Assembly (NCBI GenBank): GCA_030142905.1
Contig: JASJOG010000029.1
Coordinates: forward strand, 2,352,001-2,416,000
Direction: 5' to 3'
Length of the DNA: 64,000 bases
DNA from: Heliopora coerulea
Lineage: Eukaryota > Cnidaria > Anthozoa > Scleralcyonacea > Helioporidae
Numbering within the stretch: position 1 is the stretch's first letter; every line of letters begins with the position of its first letter. Shown here piece by piece: positions 42,447-53,244 of this stretch. The notes below the pieces were generated by a model. It saw only the letters and a list, made by a program, of their open reading frames with translations. It made no database searches and was not told the origin of the DNA. A program made the position numbers and the translations under genes.

Positions 42447-45400
42447 TGAAAACATTTATCTGATCCTGGACTTTGTACTATTTATCTTTGGACTTAATGC
42501 GACATGCTTTAATCACGTGCTAAGGACATACTTTGTTCATGTGATGTTGTAGTCCACTCAGGCAACAATTTTGAAATTGTTGTCGGAGCATGATACATTT
42601 ACTTTTAGATAAGGCTATGTTACAGTAATTCAACAAATGACAGTCAGTGTTACCTCAAGCCAACTCCAAATACATAACGAAGTACTATTTTTGTGAGGAT
42701 ACTAAACATCATTACACCACGATTATATATAGTTACTCGGGGGTATTAAGTATTGAGAAAGTCTACGTTCGGTTCGCAGCGTGCTTCATCAGACTTTGAT
42801 GTTTTGATCACTTGCCCCCCGAAGTTATATCCTTGCACATTTATCAAAATTGTTTTATTTGATATTATCATGATATTTCTTCTCTCGACAACAGCGTTTC
42901 ATTAAAACATTAGAAAAAATCCTAGTTTCGTCTTGTTATATAATGACAACGTCATCCTTAAATCCAGTTCCATTTTACTGGTTATTCCTACCCTTCAAAC
43001 AATTGCAACTTGATCGCTGAATGATGCTGAGCAGTACCTGGTACAAAGCCTAGACTATGAACCAGTGAACTGATATGATAAATCTAGATTTTGACCCTTC
43101 ATATTTACATTTTAGTTGGTATTTCGTAGTATATATTGCGTTGAAAAAGTGAGTCGAACACCGCTACTGAAATATTTCTTTTCTTTTATTGTTGTTCGCC
43201 ATGACATCCTGTTATTGCTGCGGCAGATTTAGAAGAACGATTTTAACCATTAACCGATCATCATCACAGACACTCATCTCGCTGTCGAGAAGACATAGAA
43301 ACTGTACTAGAATTATTGGGGACTGGATTGATTGGGTAGCTCTGTCCGCCTGATATGTTTAAGACAAATTTAACTACTCGCTGAATTTTCTGCTGGAAAT
43401 CAAATGAAAGTGGTCTAGCAAAGTTTTGAGTTTAGTGAGCTAATCTTAAAAAGGCTCGTTTGGCTAAGATCTTCCGGCTCTATAGTGTGCCCTTTTGAAA
43501 AGGAACTTATAAAATATTTAACCGTGAAACACGAACATGGTCTATAGTGGTTGTGCATTGGATGAAATTACTTTTACGATGTATTGAAACTCCGAGTTGA
43601 TTCATTGGTATCTTAAGAAAAACGATAAAATGATAATTTTTTTAATAATAAAGAAGATTGCATACCTTTAATGAATTTCTCGAAGGTCCAAACAATTATT
43701 TCTTGTCCTTGATTAGGATGCTGAATGAAGTACAATACTGCAGCAGGGGACGTTTTGTATGACAAGAAATGTTCCATCCACTTAATGGAAAGGCTATGAT
43801 TGGTTGATGAGGACAGGGCTACTCTCAGCATGTCAATCCGGTAAAACATCTCCTATTTATCCAAAAGGTGCACTGCGATATTGACAGACTTCATTTAGTG
43901 TTCTGACCAAGAAGAAAGATATAATTGCAAGGAAGTACCAGAAATTCCCTTCAAAAAGTATGTGTTCTTTGTTATTTTGTTGCTATTTTAAAAATAGGAA
44001 TGAATCCACTTTTAACTATGGCATTCTCTTAGCACACAGAAAAACCGTGGTGGAAATAATTGCATCAAATGCACAACACCTTCGACCATGCTCATAATTC
44101 ATAGTAAAATATATGACGAGTTCATTTCCAAAAGATAGAATATGGAGCCTTAAGGCATTAGCAAAATGTATCTTTTGAAGATTAGCTGACAGAACTAACA
44201 AGTTTGCTCAGACCGTTTCCGTTTGATTTTCGGCAGGAAAATGAGGAATGAGGCAAAACTTTGCGGTCAATCGAAATTTCACTAATTCGTGAGCAGTTGC
44301 CGCATGTCGTGTGGGGAAGTTGATGAGTTCAGGTCATGATACCATGATAAGGCTTAAGAAATGTTTAAATCTGCAGCTACAAGAACCAGATGTTTATGGC
44401 GAATAGCAACAAAAACAAAGTTGACTTATAGAACAGTTCCGCATTGGTGTTCCATAAAACGTTCAACGTAATATTTGCCACGGAATACCAATTAAAATGT
44501 AAAATTGAGGGAAGAGAAGTCGAAAAAACAAATAAGCCATTTAGATTTATCATCAGAGGCCATTGGTCCATAGTCCGACTTGAGTATCTGGTACCGCACA
44601 ACAATGTCTAAGTATTACGTAATAAGTCTTTCTGGGAAGGGGAGCACCATTGTAGGTGTAAATGTGAGTTTGAGTTGGTCATTACGTAAAAGAAGTACAT
44701 AAACAAATTTGAAGAGATAAATACGCAAGCATCTTAAATCGGGTGGGAGCGACGCGTTCATTCAGGATTTCATGCATGATGAATCTAATCTGTCTATGCT
44801 CTAAAGTCCTACTTTAATTATGTCAAGCCACGTACACTGATGTATGCCACATAAGCGAAAAACGCCATATAATATAAAGTCATTCATCTTTTCAAATCTG
44901 GAACACGGAGGTCATTAAAATGGAGTGCGAAAATGATCATATTGTCTTATTATCAAATTGTATCCTTCCCTACATATTAGTATAATAATAGGAGTTGTCT
45001 ACATGATTCCCTAGAAGGCTTCATTCAGGATTGAAGTCATACCGAATCTGCTAAAATTCCTTTAGTTGTTTACATGATTCCTGAGTGAGATTAACCTCAT
45101 TTCGAACTGGGTTCATTCCTGGTGTTATCCCGGAATTAAATTTTATTTGGATCTAAAATTTCATTCTGATGCCATGTAAAGGCTGTAGGAGTTTTCATTC
45201 CAGATTGCCGAATGTGAATTGGAGTTTTATTTTCCAAGCTGTTACATACGATTGAATTGAACCCGAAGCTAACAGAGGACTGGAACGTTTCAGGAGTCAT
45301 AAAACAAGTCACAAGTACCAAATACGGTGGATTATAAACCGTGGTTTTTTAAATGCTGAAATTTTATAGGACGTTGTCGTTCTAGTTGACGTCATTGATG

Positions 45401-45453
45401 TCAAAATCCCTATTTACAGATGACAATATGGCGGCAAAGTCCATAAAACCCTC
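42447..45453. other. Non-coding part of the segmental duplication (copy B)
   Basis: Collinear with 12490-14000, 15240-15820 and 18830-19195. Frames are not conserved between the copies. A 67-codon minus frame at 45136-45336 is partly shared with 18913-19086 but ends differently and has no recognisable domain. Confidence 0.55.
42761..42792 (-). ncRNA. Hammerhead-like core in an old PLE end (copy B)
   Basis: Same as 12791-12822, with CTGATGA and a short GAAC second box; likely decayed. Confidence 0.35.
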
Positions 45454-45704
45454 TGTGGACGAGACATTAAGCAATGGAAATGTAACGACAAAAAAAACCA
45501 AAAGGTTTTCAGCAGACAACAAAATTTTTAAAAGGTAAAAGCTGGGAGAAGGAATTGAATGGGGCTGCAATAAAATTTCTATGCTATAACATATGGGAAT
45601 CAAGTGCAAATTGCAAAATGAAACAAATGAAACATTTTATTTCACTTTATTTGTGTCTTTATTTATACTGGATAAACGTATCAGCTACAAGATCTGATTT
45701 CTTC

Positions 45705-45925
45705 AGAGGTCAAGTAAGGGCCACCCCTCATGGGTGCAGTGTTACTGCAGGAGGAAACAGGAGAATCCCAAAAAAACCTGCGGTGCTTAGTACAGTGAAA
45801 CAGGACAACACTATTCTCACATGTGATAAAGGTATCTTTAACCAGATAAGACCACGAGGATGGAATCGAACACTGGTCAAAGTAGTGAGAGACACGTGCA
45901 CTACCACTGTGCCACCAGAAGAGGG
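45705..45925 (-). mobile_element. tRNA-derived SINE, copy 3
   Basis: Minus strand: TGGCACAGTGGTAGTGC (A box), GTTCGATTCCATCC (B box), then the shared body to the CATGAGGGGTGGCCCTTACT end. An apparent 146-codon plus frame here is antisense to the SINE and is not a gene. Confidence 0.78.
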
Positions 45926-46914
45926 GATACGGAGAATATATAGAGTCGGAGAGTTTCTATATGACAACTTTGAAATCATCGTGGCAAACTTATAATTTCA
46001 AACACTTTTTGAAAGTTTTCTTTTGATATTACAGTATCTTCAAAACGTAATTTGAGGTTCCACTTGCCTCACGAGGACAAATTTCTGGTTGTTTTAGCAG
46101 CCGAAGGCTAAAAAAATTTGGTTTTCAAAATCCCAGTCGATCATACAGCTACAGCAGGCAATCATACCGTAGCAATGACAAATACCTTTCGTGAGGAGTG
46201 GTTACTTTGAACAATTAAGGGAGATGTTTGCAGGAAGAAACAGTGAATCCCGTAAACAATAATTTTATCGGTGACCTTTCACTAAAGCCAAATTTCACTA
46301 AAGCAGTAAGTATTTTCAAGTTATTCGCTTGTATTGAAATTGAAGTCACTAGTCATTGATTTTGTTTCGGAGTTACACATGATATTTAATAAATATCTGT
46401 CCAACAACTCGCTAATTAGTGATTGCTCAATGTTATTTTTAAACTTTGTATTCCGAATGAAAAATTTTAAGAACCTGGTGGCATTCCTACGGAGAATTAA
46501 CCTTGAAATACCATGAAGTTGAAAAAAAACATCCGGTCAAGTCTAATGAGGATATATGTTGAATATTTGCTATGTCTACCCGATTGTCTCCGCTCCGTCG
46601 TCAACCACATTTTTACAATATCCAGCAACGAAAGTAGACCAAATGATTGGCTGAAGGAATGCATCACTCGAAGACTGACACGTCGCATGAAAGTGAAGTT
46701 CGCCTGGTTAAAATATGCCTCCCTGAAGTACTTTGTTGATTGGAGTAACCATATGAACCATTTCCTGCATGCATTAATATTTTTTCGCTATAAATTTTAT
46801 TCCTTGGTTTCATTTGGTCTTTGTTCACAGCATGACCTTCGAAAGGCCTGTGCATACTGTGCTGGCCACATCTTGTGGTTGGCTGGCGCCGGCTGGCACC
46901 GGCTGGCGAGGACT
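45926..46914. other. Intergenic, no recognised gene
   Basis: A 169-codon plus frame begins at 46513, has no recognisable domain and runs into the hAT terminus. The segment just before the hAT has three tandem units of GGCTGGCGCC type (46880-46910). I would not call a gene. Confidence 0.4.
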
Positions 46915-47987
46915 CAGGGGCGTGCTCGGTCTTCAAAAAAAACAACGAATAAGGAACATTGGAGGGGGCGCAGGGGCAGATTCACGAATGCAAGATGTGT
47001 CTTTGGGAGAAGCAATATTTGAGCAAATTTTACGTGGCGAGAAATAAACACTTCACCTAACATTGAGATTTTTATTACAAGTTTGAATCATACGGAATGG
47101 CTATTCCAGTTTTCCAAAATATAATCTTCAATGTGCACTATAATGGCTAATGACTGGCACCATGCCCATGGAAGGCAGTAGGGGTGTATGATAACCTACA
47201 GGCTGTGACAATCGCTTGTCCCCTCTATCGTATATGCCTATGTGCGTTATACGCTGGTCCTACTCGAAGTTAAAGTAGAAGTCTGTGTCTGTCGTGCAAT
47301 ACAAGAAGAGACTGACTGTTCTTGAATTTGTAATAGTTGGTGGTACTGAATTAACTAAAGTTGTTGAAGGTTTGACATTAGTTGACGTAGCCACTGCTGG
47401 AGTTGTGCCTATTGGTAGTTTTACTAATGCTGAAGTAGAAGCAATCGTATTTGTGAATGAAGTTATTTTCTTTGACTTCTTTGCATCTATAGCCAGTAGA
47501 GGTTTCTCCCTTTCCTTCCTTTTTTGAGCTCCTGACTTCATAGTTGATAATATAGCATATATCAGGGGTTCGTTACTACATACTTCGTTCAATTCAACCG
47601 ATCAAAATGAATACAATACACGGAAATACTAAATAACTCCTTTGTAGTATTTGGTGCTCCTGCGCATGTTTTCTGTCAATGCAAAGGTTGCAGAAAAGCG
47701 AGTACTTAAAGTAACCTTCCACGGCAAACCAAACGCGATTCGGTACCGGTACGCAAATGTTCAACATACTTGAAAAGCAAATAAAATTGCTCTTAGAAAT
47801 AATTTGCTTTTGAATATCGTAGCTCTAGTACATCATGAATTAGCTAGCACATAACGCTTCTAGAGGTTTCTTTTATTGATCGTTATGCATTTTAATTTTT
47901 TTTAATTTTTAACTTTTTAACGGGCCCATGAATCCCAGGGGATCACAACGAGTTCTCTTTGTCTCTTCCCTGGCCAGCACGCCCCTG
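46915..47987. mobile_element. hAT transposon, complete ends, non-autonomous
   Basis: The left terminus CAGGGGCGTGCT and right terminus AGCACGCCCCTG are perfect 12-bp inverted repeats. Flanking 8-bp duplications CGAGGACT (46907-46914) and CGTGGACT (47988-47995) match at 7 of 8. CAGGG termini with 8-bp duplications define hAT. The interior (1073 bp total) keeps a transposase N-terminal remnant on the minus strand but no catalytic domain. Confidence 0.85.
47260..47592 (-). pseudogene. hAT transposase N-terminal remnant (ZMYM/TTF-type leader)
   Basis: From Met18 (47541) the frame reads MKSGAQKRKEREKPLLAIDA and KKSKKITSF, resembling the N-terminal leader (SGA.KRK...KK..K...K...F) of hAT transposases with TTF-type zinc fingers and of ZMYM-like host proteins. 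No zinc finger, dimerisation region or DDE residues follow; the rest is Thr/Ser/Val-rich and unrecognised. A 110-codon open frame, interpreted as the leftover first part of a transposase in an internally deleted hAT. Confidence 0.5.
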
Positions 47988-48055
47988 CGTGGACTGGCTG
48001 CTTGGATAACTTTCTGACAATGTCCTGACAACGGAATAAGTTACGGAATAAGTTA

Positions 48056-48330
48056 AGCGACGACGTTTTGGAATGTATATTTCTTGGGGTTTAGAGTTGG
48101 TAATTGGAACCACACTGGTGTTATAGGTATGTAAATGTGATTGTGTAACGATTGGGCGAGAAAATGGTTGAAACGGAATGCACTTTTAACCTTGGGTTTA
48201 AACGCTCGTGAGATAGCTACGCATAAGGGTATGCCATGTAAAATTGAATACGTACGAATTTTTAGTCTCAGAGTAGATAAAGGTGTCCATGTGAGCGTTG
48301 TAAACAAGTAATGATGAATGTTAACCGAGT
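48056..48330 (-). repeat. PLE-associated direct repeat (pLTR-like), left copy
   Basis: Shares GGTAATTGGAACCACACTGGTGTTA-type sequence (two mismatches), a ...GTATACCATGTAGA-type block and a run-on with 50930-51180 in the same orientation. Two same-sense copies flanking a PLE ORF fit pLTRs. Confidence 0.55.
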
Positions 48331-48792
48331 TGGATCATGAAATTGCAAACACTTGGTCTAAAATTTTACCAAGTGTTATATAGCTACGTTGTTTGACATA
48401 CAAAGTAGAATTGAGTAAGAAAGTATGCATAAATCAAGAGTAAAAAATTCAAAAGACGAGTAACATTATCCTGCGCCAGCCGACGATTTGAAGAAATATA
48501 AAACAATCTCCGAATATCAAAGTCATCTTGAAAACTCAAGATTTGAGTAAAATCAAGACAATTATGGTGTATTTGCGTGATATTTCGTTTTAATTTCAGA
48601 GACATCGTCAAACAGACTGATACATAAACATTGCCTAGGTCTATTTATGCAGGTGTGGATGCTGTTGACGTCATCGTTAAGAAGAGCTAGATCTATTTAC
48701 AGCAAAAAGACGCTTATTAATTATTTATTTGACACAGTGAGAAAGTTATCAGTGTGTGTGTGCTGAAAGATCTAAGTAAAAAGAGATAGTTC
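48331..48792. other. 3' region of the PLE, non-coding
   Basis: No ORF. A weak hammerhead-like arrangement (TTGACGATGTCTCTGAAA on the minus strand near 48590-48612) is too degraded to call. Confidence 0.35.
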
Positions 48793-49626
48793 TTAGGAAG
48801 CCTTGAGTCCAGAATTTAATTCTGGTTTATTGAATTTGATGCAGAGTGCTTCGATTAGGAGAAGTTTGTTTGTAGTTGTTGAGTTGCTGGAAAAGAGGAT
48901 TTTGTAGTTATTAAAAATTAGGTTTCTCAGAGAAGAGGATAAGCTTTGCGAGAGGGGAACGTTGTTAAGTCGGTCATATTGTGTGTGTAAGTCGGCAAGA
49001 AATTGTGCGGGTTCGCAGTTGAGAAAATGTCGTGCAATAGCGCTGTTGTTATGTTGTGTAGCGTGCTCGGAAAGTCGCGTTTTAAGGCAGCGATTGGTTT
49101 TTCCGATATAAGATTTATTGCAGCCGGGGCATGTAACTTGGTAAACGACTTTATTGCGGGATAGTTCTGGAGTTTTATCTTTGGTTGACGTGAAATACGA
49201 GAGCTTTTTAGTGTTGTAAATGACAATAAATTTCGCGGGTTGCCTAATTTCACCTTGTTTACCAAGATAAGGTATTCGAATCCAAACTTTAAGAACATTA
49301 TCATCAGTAGATGATGTTTGAGAGGAAGGAGAAGCAGCAGAGTTACATTTGCGTTTAAGCTTTTTGATGAGTAAGTTTCTTACATGTTTTGGGTAGCCAT
49401 TCCATGACATAAAGGACTTAAGTTGGTTAATTTGTTTGTTTGGAAGTTTCTTGGAGCTGCAGATTTTAACTGCGCGATGGAAAAGTGATTTTATCCAAGC
49501 AGTTTTTCGAGAAGGTTCGAAACTAGAAAAATGTGTATACTGTCCGGTGTGGGTATTTTTAAAATAAACATCCGTACCTGCAGGAGAAATTTTTATGTCT
49601 AAGACATAAAAATTCTTCTTTTGCAA
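48793..49626 (-). pseudogene. PLE C-terminal region: RT thumb + GIY-YIG endonuclease, 5' truncated
   Basis: 277 open codons. Begins after the RT catalytic core (NFYVLDIKIS is the LDI/V-type region following YVDD). It continues through the thumb (LKSFMSWNGYPKHVRNLL), a conserved IPYLGKQGE block and then VTCPGCNKSYIGKTNRCLKT, the CxxC-linked GIY-YIG nuclease with Arg and downstream SEH. It ends in LLLIEALCIKFNKPELNSG. The domain itself looks intact, but RT palm and N-terminus are missing, so no active protein is expected. Related to 14272-15228. Confidence 0.85.
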
Positions 49627-49631
49627 AGTAG

Positions 49632-49705
49632 TGGTTTAGTTTATTTCTGTTTTTAACTGTGGCATTGAGTATTTTTGTGCCTGTTCACCTAGTTTTGGTT
49701 AACCT
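49632..49705. repeat. 75-bp direct repeat, copy 1
   Basis: AGTAGTGGTTTAGTTTATTT ... TTTTTGTGCCTGTTCA recurs at 50091-50160 with few changes. Purpose unknown; the pair brackets about 380 bp of unrecognised sequence. Confidence 0.7.
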
Positions 49706-50090
49706 TAGTGCTCATTTCTTCCAGCAAACTTGACTAAGCAAATTACGTGCGGCTAGTAAATAAGGAAATGAAGACGCAACTTTTAATATTAACGAACAAG
49801 AATTACATGGAGGAAATACGTTAGAGACAAAGAATGCCTTCCTTGTTTTACCAATAAAGATAGTTTGCAAATTTAGGCTTAGGGGCACCTTTTTTGTAGA
49901 GTCGTAGCTAATTTTGTAATGTTGAGAGCAAGATTCAATAAACGCAGAAAAGAGAATACAGTCCCAAGTGTCCCAAATGACGGGCCAGCTCGAGTGCAAT
50001 GTCTGAACGCAAGTAGGTTGCGAGACAAAGGAATTATTGTACGGCTTCTCACTCCTTCATCAATTTTAACGGTACATTTCTTTTGCGAAG
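49706..50090. other. Unrecognised sequence between direct repeats
   Basis: A 95-codon minus frame (49999-49712) lacks recognisable domains. Confidence 0.35.
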
Positions 50091-50160
50091 TAGTGGTTTA
50101 GTTTATTTCCTGGTTTCTACCTGTGACATTGAGTATTTTTGTGCCTGTTCATCTAGTTTT
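50091..50160. repeat. 75-bp direct repeat, copy 2
   Basis: Second copy of the segment at 49632-49705. Confidence 0.7.
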
Positions 50161-50929
50161 CTATTAGAAATCATCGTTCATAGGATTTAAAGACGTCGTA
50201 AGAATTTTGTTGTTGCTGCTAATATTTTGTGAAAGGTACCTAGGGGGCTGATTGTGTGGGAAAAATTACAGCCAGGCAGACTGGGTTGAAAATAGTCTCG
50301 ATTACATAAAATACTTAAGTCCGAGCTGAAACTAAAATTGGAAGTGAACCGAGACAGGAACTTGTTGGTAGCCTTTGTTGTTCTGGCAATCTGTATTTTC
50401 CCACGCCTGTCAATCATCTTTTTAGCCCGGGATGAAATTTTTTCGTGCGATGACTTGGAATTTTTCAGCCTGAGCTTAAAATCTGCATGTAATCAGCCTC
50501 TGAATCTGGTTTGTTTGTCTTCAAATCAGCAATGAAATTTTCCCGCCAAAACTCGCCAGTCTGTACGAAAGACTTTAGGCTGTTTTCCACCAAACGAATT
50601 TTATACCCTGAATCGACATTTCTTTTGTGCAAATTCACTAGGTTACTCATTAGTAACAGTGAAAAGCCAACGAGGCCAAAGAAAAAGTCGCCTCGCGCAA
50701 TAATATACTTCAAGTGAAAAACTGCGCTTATTGCACTTCCAAACAGCTAATCAGCGGGCGTCATTTTTGCGCACCGACCGGATAACGAGCGAAGGGTAAT
50801 AATAATACAATTTACTTTTGGTGTTACACTTTTGTTCTCGGTGTGGGCGAACAAAAAGGATATAGATATATTAACAAGGAGGTATTTGGACTGGTTGAGC
50901 TATGTTTATAGTGATATTTTATTTTATTT
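50161..50929. other. Intergenic, no recognised gene
   Basis: Small frames only, none with a domain I can name. Confidence 0.35.
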
Positions 50930-51180
50930 GTTTGGTTTTAGAGTAGGTAATTCGAACCACACTGGTGTTACAGTTGTGTAGTTGTGATTGGAATTTAAAC
51001 TGTTAATGATTAAACGCGCTTTTAGCTGTGCGCTATAGTGAGCGTAACATGGCAACGCTAATGGTATACCATGTAGAGTTGAGTGAATGAGTATGAGTTT
51101 TTAGTTCCAGAGTAAATCATGGGGTATACACTTGTGTTGTGAAAGTGTATTAGTAATTACCACGAGTGCGATACGGAAAT
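50930..51180 (-). repeat. PLE-associated direct repeat (pLTR-like), right copy
   Basis: Same-sense partner of 48056-48330. Confidence 0.55.
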
Positions 51181-52011
51181 TCAAAACCGACCACACGGCC
51201 TTGCGGTTTTACCGACAGTTTTACAAACGGCTACGCAGTTGGCCCTTCCCAGCTCGGAAATAATTTTTCACATGGCCTATACTGACCACTGAATCGGGAC
51301 TTTATTGTACGTTTTTCATAGTAGTGTTTTGTGATAAACTGCTGCAGTGAAACTCATAATTTGTCATAGGGAAACACGTAAATAAGAGTCTCATAAACAT
51401 TCAAATAAGAGAGTTTAAGCAAATATTGCCGCGACGTCTCCAGCAACTTATTCTCACAACAGAAATGGTCATTCAATACGAAAGGAATGAATAATTTGTA
51501 GTCCCGAGAGTATTTTCAACGCCACCATGTCCCTACTTCTACTCAGAGTGTCGTCGAGAACATTTCCAGGGTTCCACGATTACGTTGACGCACAATAGAG
51601 AAGAGTTTCAGAGGCGTAAACAACATTCGTAATTCATTACAAAGTCGCTGGAATGTCATTCCAGACTATTCAAGTAAAGTTGAGTAAAGTTACTTTCTTA
51701 AATGCCGTCGCCGAACTAACTTGCTTAATCTCCCTATTGTCCTCGGGATCATAACGTTCCACTATTAACTCAGAATTTGATTCCATCATGTCCATTATTT
51801 TCAAATTATTTATGGCAGATAACCAGAAATAATTTAACCACGTAAAATTGACCTGTTGCGAAATAGCAAATCAAAGCTTTGGAAATTCATAAAATTGCCA
51901 TACGAAAACAAATAGACAAGCGCACGCAATGTATTAGATGGATTGGCATTGATTCTATAGCTAAGCTTTCGTCTTGATTGAAAATATAGATACCTTCATT
52001 GAAGTCCAACA
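51181..52011 (+). promoter_or_regulatory. 5' flank of the terpene cyclase gene
   Basis: About 830 bp without a gene or obvious transposon directly upstream of the cyclase ATG, so the promoter and 5' UTR probably lie here. The ATG context is CAACAATGT (A at -3). Unlike the P450s, there is no acceptor-like tract right before the start. No TATA box can be assigned with confidence. Confidence 0.35.
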
Positions 52012-53244
52012 ATGTCGTGTTCTAAGGAGGTCCGAGCTCCACGCAAGTGGGTACAACGCCAAAGGGGAATGCAAAAGGTGAAAGTCGATGATAACCTTAT
52101 ATCCATGGACGAGCTGATTGAATTAGTTGTTGAGTGCGGTTTGTGCGATGAAGCGAGCGTTCAAAAGATGTATGAGCGGACGAACACATATCAATTCATG
52201 TGGACTCTTATTCCCACCGTTCCATCTGATCAATGGCAGTTTGAGATTTTTAAAACTAGCCTGCACTTTCTCTGTGCTCTGTTTCTCGTCGATGATGCCG
52301 TTGAAAGTTACAGTGAAAAGCAGATGAAGGAAATGAGCGATGCTTACGACATGCTGGAGAAACAAGTATGTGAAAAATTCCCATGCTTCCCATCCATCAA
52401 CGAAATGAAGCAGTCACTGAAGCATTTGAAGAACCCGTTTGATATAGCCTCCATCACTTTTTGTATGCACTACGTCAACAAGATAGCTTCTGTCCTTGTA
52501 AATGAAGGAAGTACTCCTCAGAATGTAGTGTATAACTTTAGACGTAGAAGGTCTAATGCAATATCAATCAGCTTCCAGGCCGTCCTGATTAAAGCAAAAC
52601 TGGGGAGCAATGTCACTGGCGACGAAATGTTATGGAGACGAGTTTATGATGGTCTTGTTATTCTGTTTTATCAATTCGGGGAATTGGTATTAGGTTTGAC
52701 GAAAAACACTGAAAAATATATGACAGTCATTACCGAGCTACGTTTGCTAGGCTGTTTATATTGCATCGTGATCAATGATTTGTACTCATACCATCGAGAC
52801 AAGCTAGTTTCGTCGGACAATATTATCAAAACATGGTTACTCGGAAAGGTTGTATCTAATTTGTCCGAGGCCTCCTCAAGATGTTGTGAAATCCTCGATG
52901 CTGTCATGCAGTATATGCATGAAAGAGTGGAGCGGATCCGACAAAGTTATCCAGGCTGCCCAGAGCTTGAAGCTTTGTTAGAAACAACAGTTTACACAAC
53001 CGTTGGTTGGATTTTTGCTCATACAGCTGTTGTTCCAAGATATTCCGAATCACCTCTCAAAGTTCATCTGGTCGAAGTGGAAGAAAGTGAGTTACATACT
53101 TGGTTTTGTGAAAAGAATCATTATGGACGGAGTGTTATCCAAAAGTTCTTGAAAGCTGTAAATGACGAAAAGCACCAAGGAATTCTCGATGCCTTATCAG
53201 GGTTTGTCGATGGACGTGGACAGCTTCTTAAAACTCAATTGTAA
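52012..53244 (+). CDS. Class I terpene cyclase (octocoral-type terpene synthase), single exon
   Basis: 410 codons, no intron, no signal or transit peptide. All class I landmarks are in the right order: aspartate-rich DDAVE (D94, D95, E98), a diphosphate-sensor Arg candidate R209 exactly 46 residues before the NSE box, the metal-binding triad NDLYSYHRD (N255, S259, D263), and a C-terminal RY pair (R343, Y344) about 80 residues after the triad. This spacing fits microbial-type and coral terpene cyclases, which bind three Mg2+ and ionise FPP or GGPP in the cytosol. Length about 400 fits octocoral cyclases. The product cannot be told from sequence; a diterpene or sesquiterpene scaffold is expected. 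Neighbours are transposons, with P450-B 15.5 kb away. No AATAAA is seen within 300 bp after the stop. An N-terminal basic stretch (RAPRKWVQRQRG) is unexplained. Confidence 0.93.
   Translation: MSCSKEVRAPRKWVQRQRGMQKVKVDDNLISMDELIELVVECGLCDEASVQKMYERTNTYQFMWTLIPTVPSDQWQFEIFKTSLHFLCALFLVDDAVESYSEKQMKEMSDAYDMLEKQVCEKFPCFPSINEMKQSLKHLKNPFDIASITFCMHYVNKIASVLVNEGSTPQNVVYNFRRRRSNAISISFQAVLIKAKLGSNVTGDEMLWRRVYDGLVILFYQFGELVLGLTKNTEKYMTVITELRLLGCLYCIVINDLYSYHRDKLVSSDNIIKTWLLGKVVSNLSEASSRCCEILDAVMQYMHERVERIRQSYPGCPELEALLETTVYTTVGWIFAHTAVVPRYSESPLKVHLVEVEESELHTWFCEKNHYGRSVIQKFLKAVNDEKHQGILDALSGFVDGRGQLLKTQL

Larger units (their letters stand above)
33119..45453. repeat. Segmental duplication, copy B (contains P450-B)
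   Basis: Collinear with copy A (1881-19195). It lacks the ISL2EU, piggyBac and other copy-A inserts but carries the LINE/SINE block at 37009-42440. The left edge coincides with the end of a SINE; the right edge is near 45453. It serves as the empty-site reference for several copy-A insertions. Confidence 0.9.

Noticed and set aside
45136..45336. Conserved exon shared by the two duplicates (18913-19086 and here)
   Set aside because: The frame is only partly preserved, the ends differ and no domain is recognised; similarity is explained by the segmental duplication.
45555..45995. 146-codon plus-strand open frame with a hydrophobic start
   Set aside because: Most of it is antisense to a tRNA-derived SINE shared with three other copies in the window; the frame is accidental.
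46513..47022. 169-codon plus ORF as a host gene
   Set aside because: No recognisable domain, and its end runs through the hAT terminus at 46915, so it is not a coherent gene.
48584..48615. Hammerhead ribozyme in the PLE at 48-51 kb
   Set aside because: First core box mutated and no consistent stem II; below the level I would call.
52123..52365. Minus-strand ORF inside the terpene cyclase
   Set aside because: Shadow frame; the plus frame has all terpene cyclase motifs.
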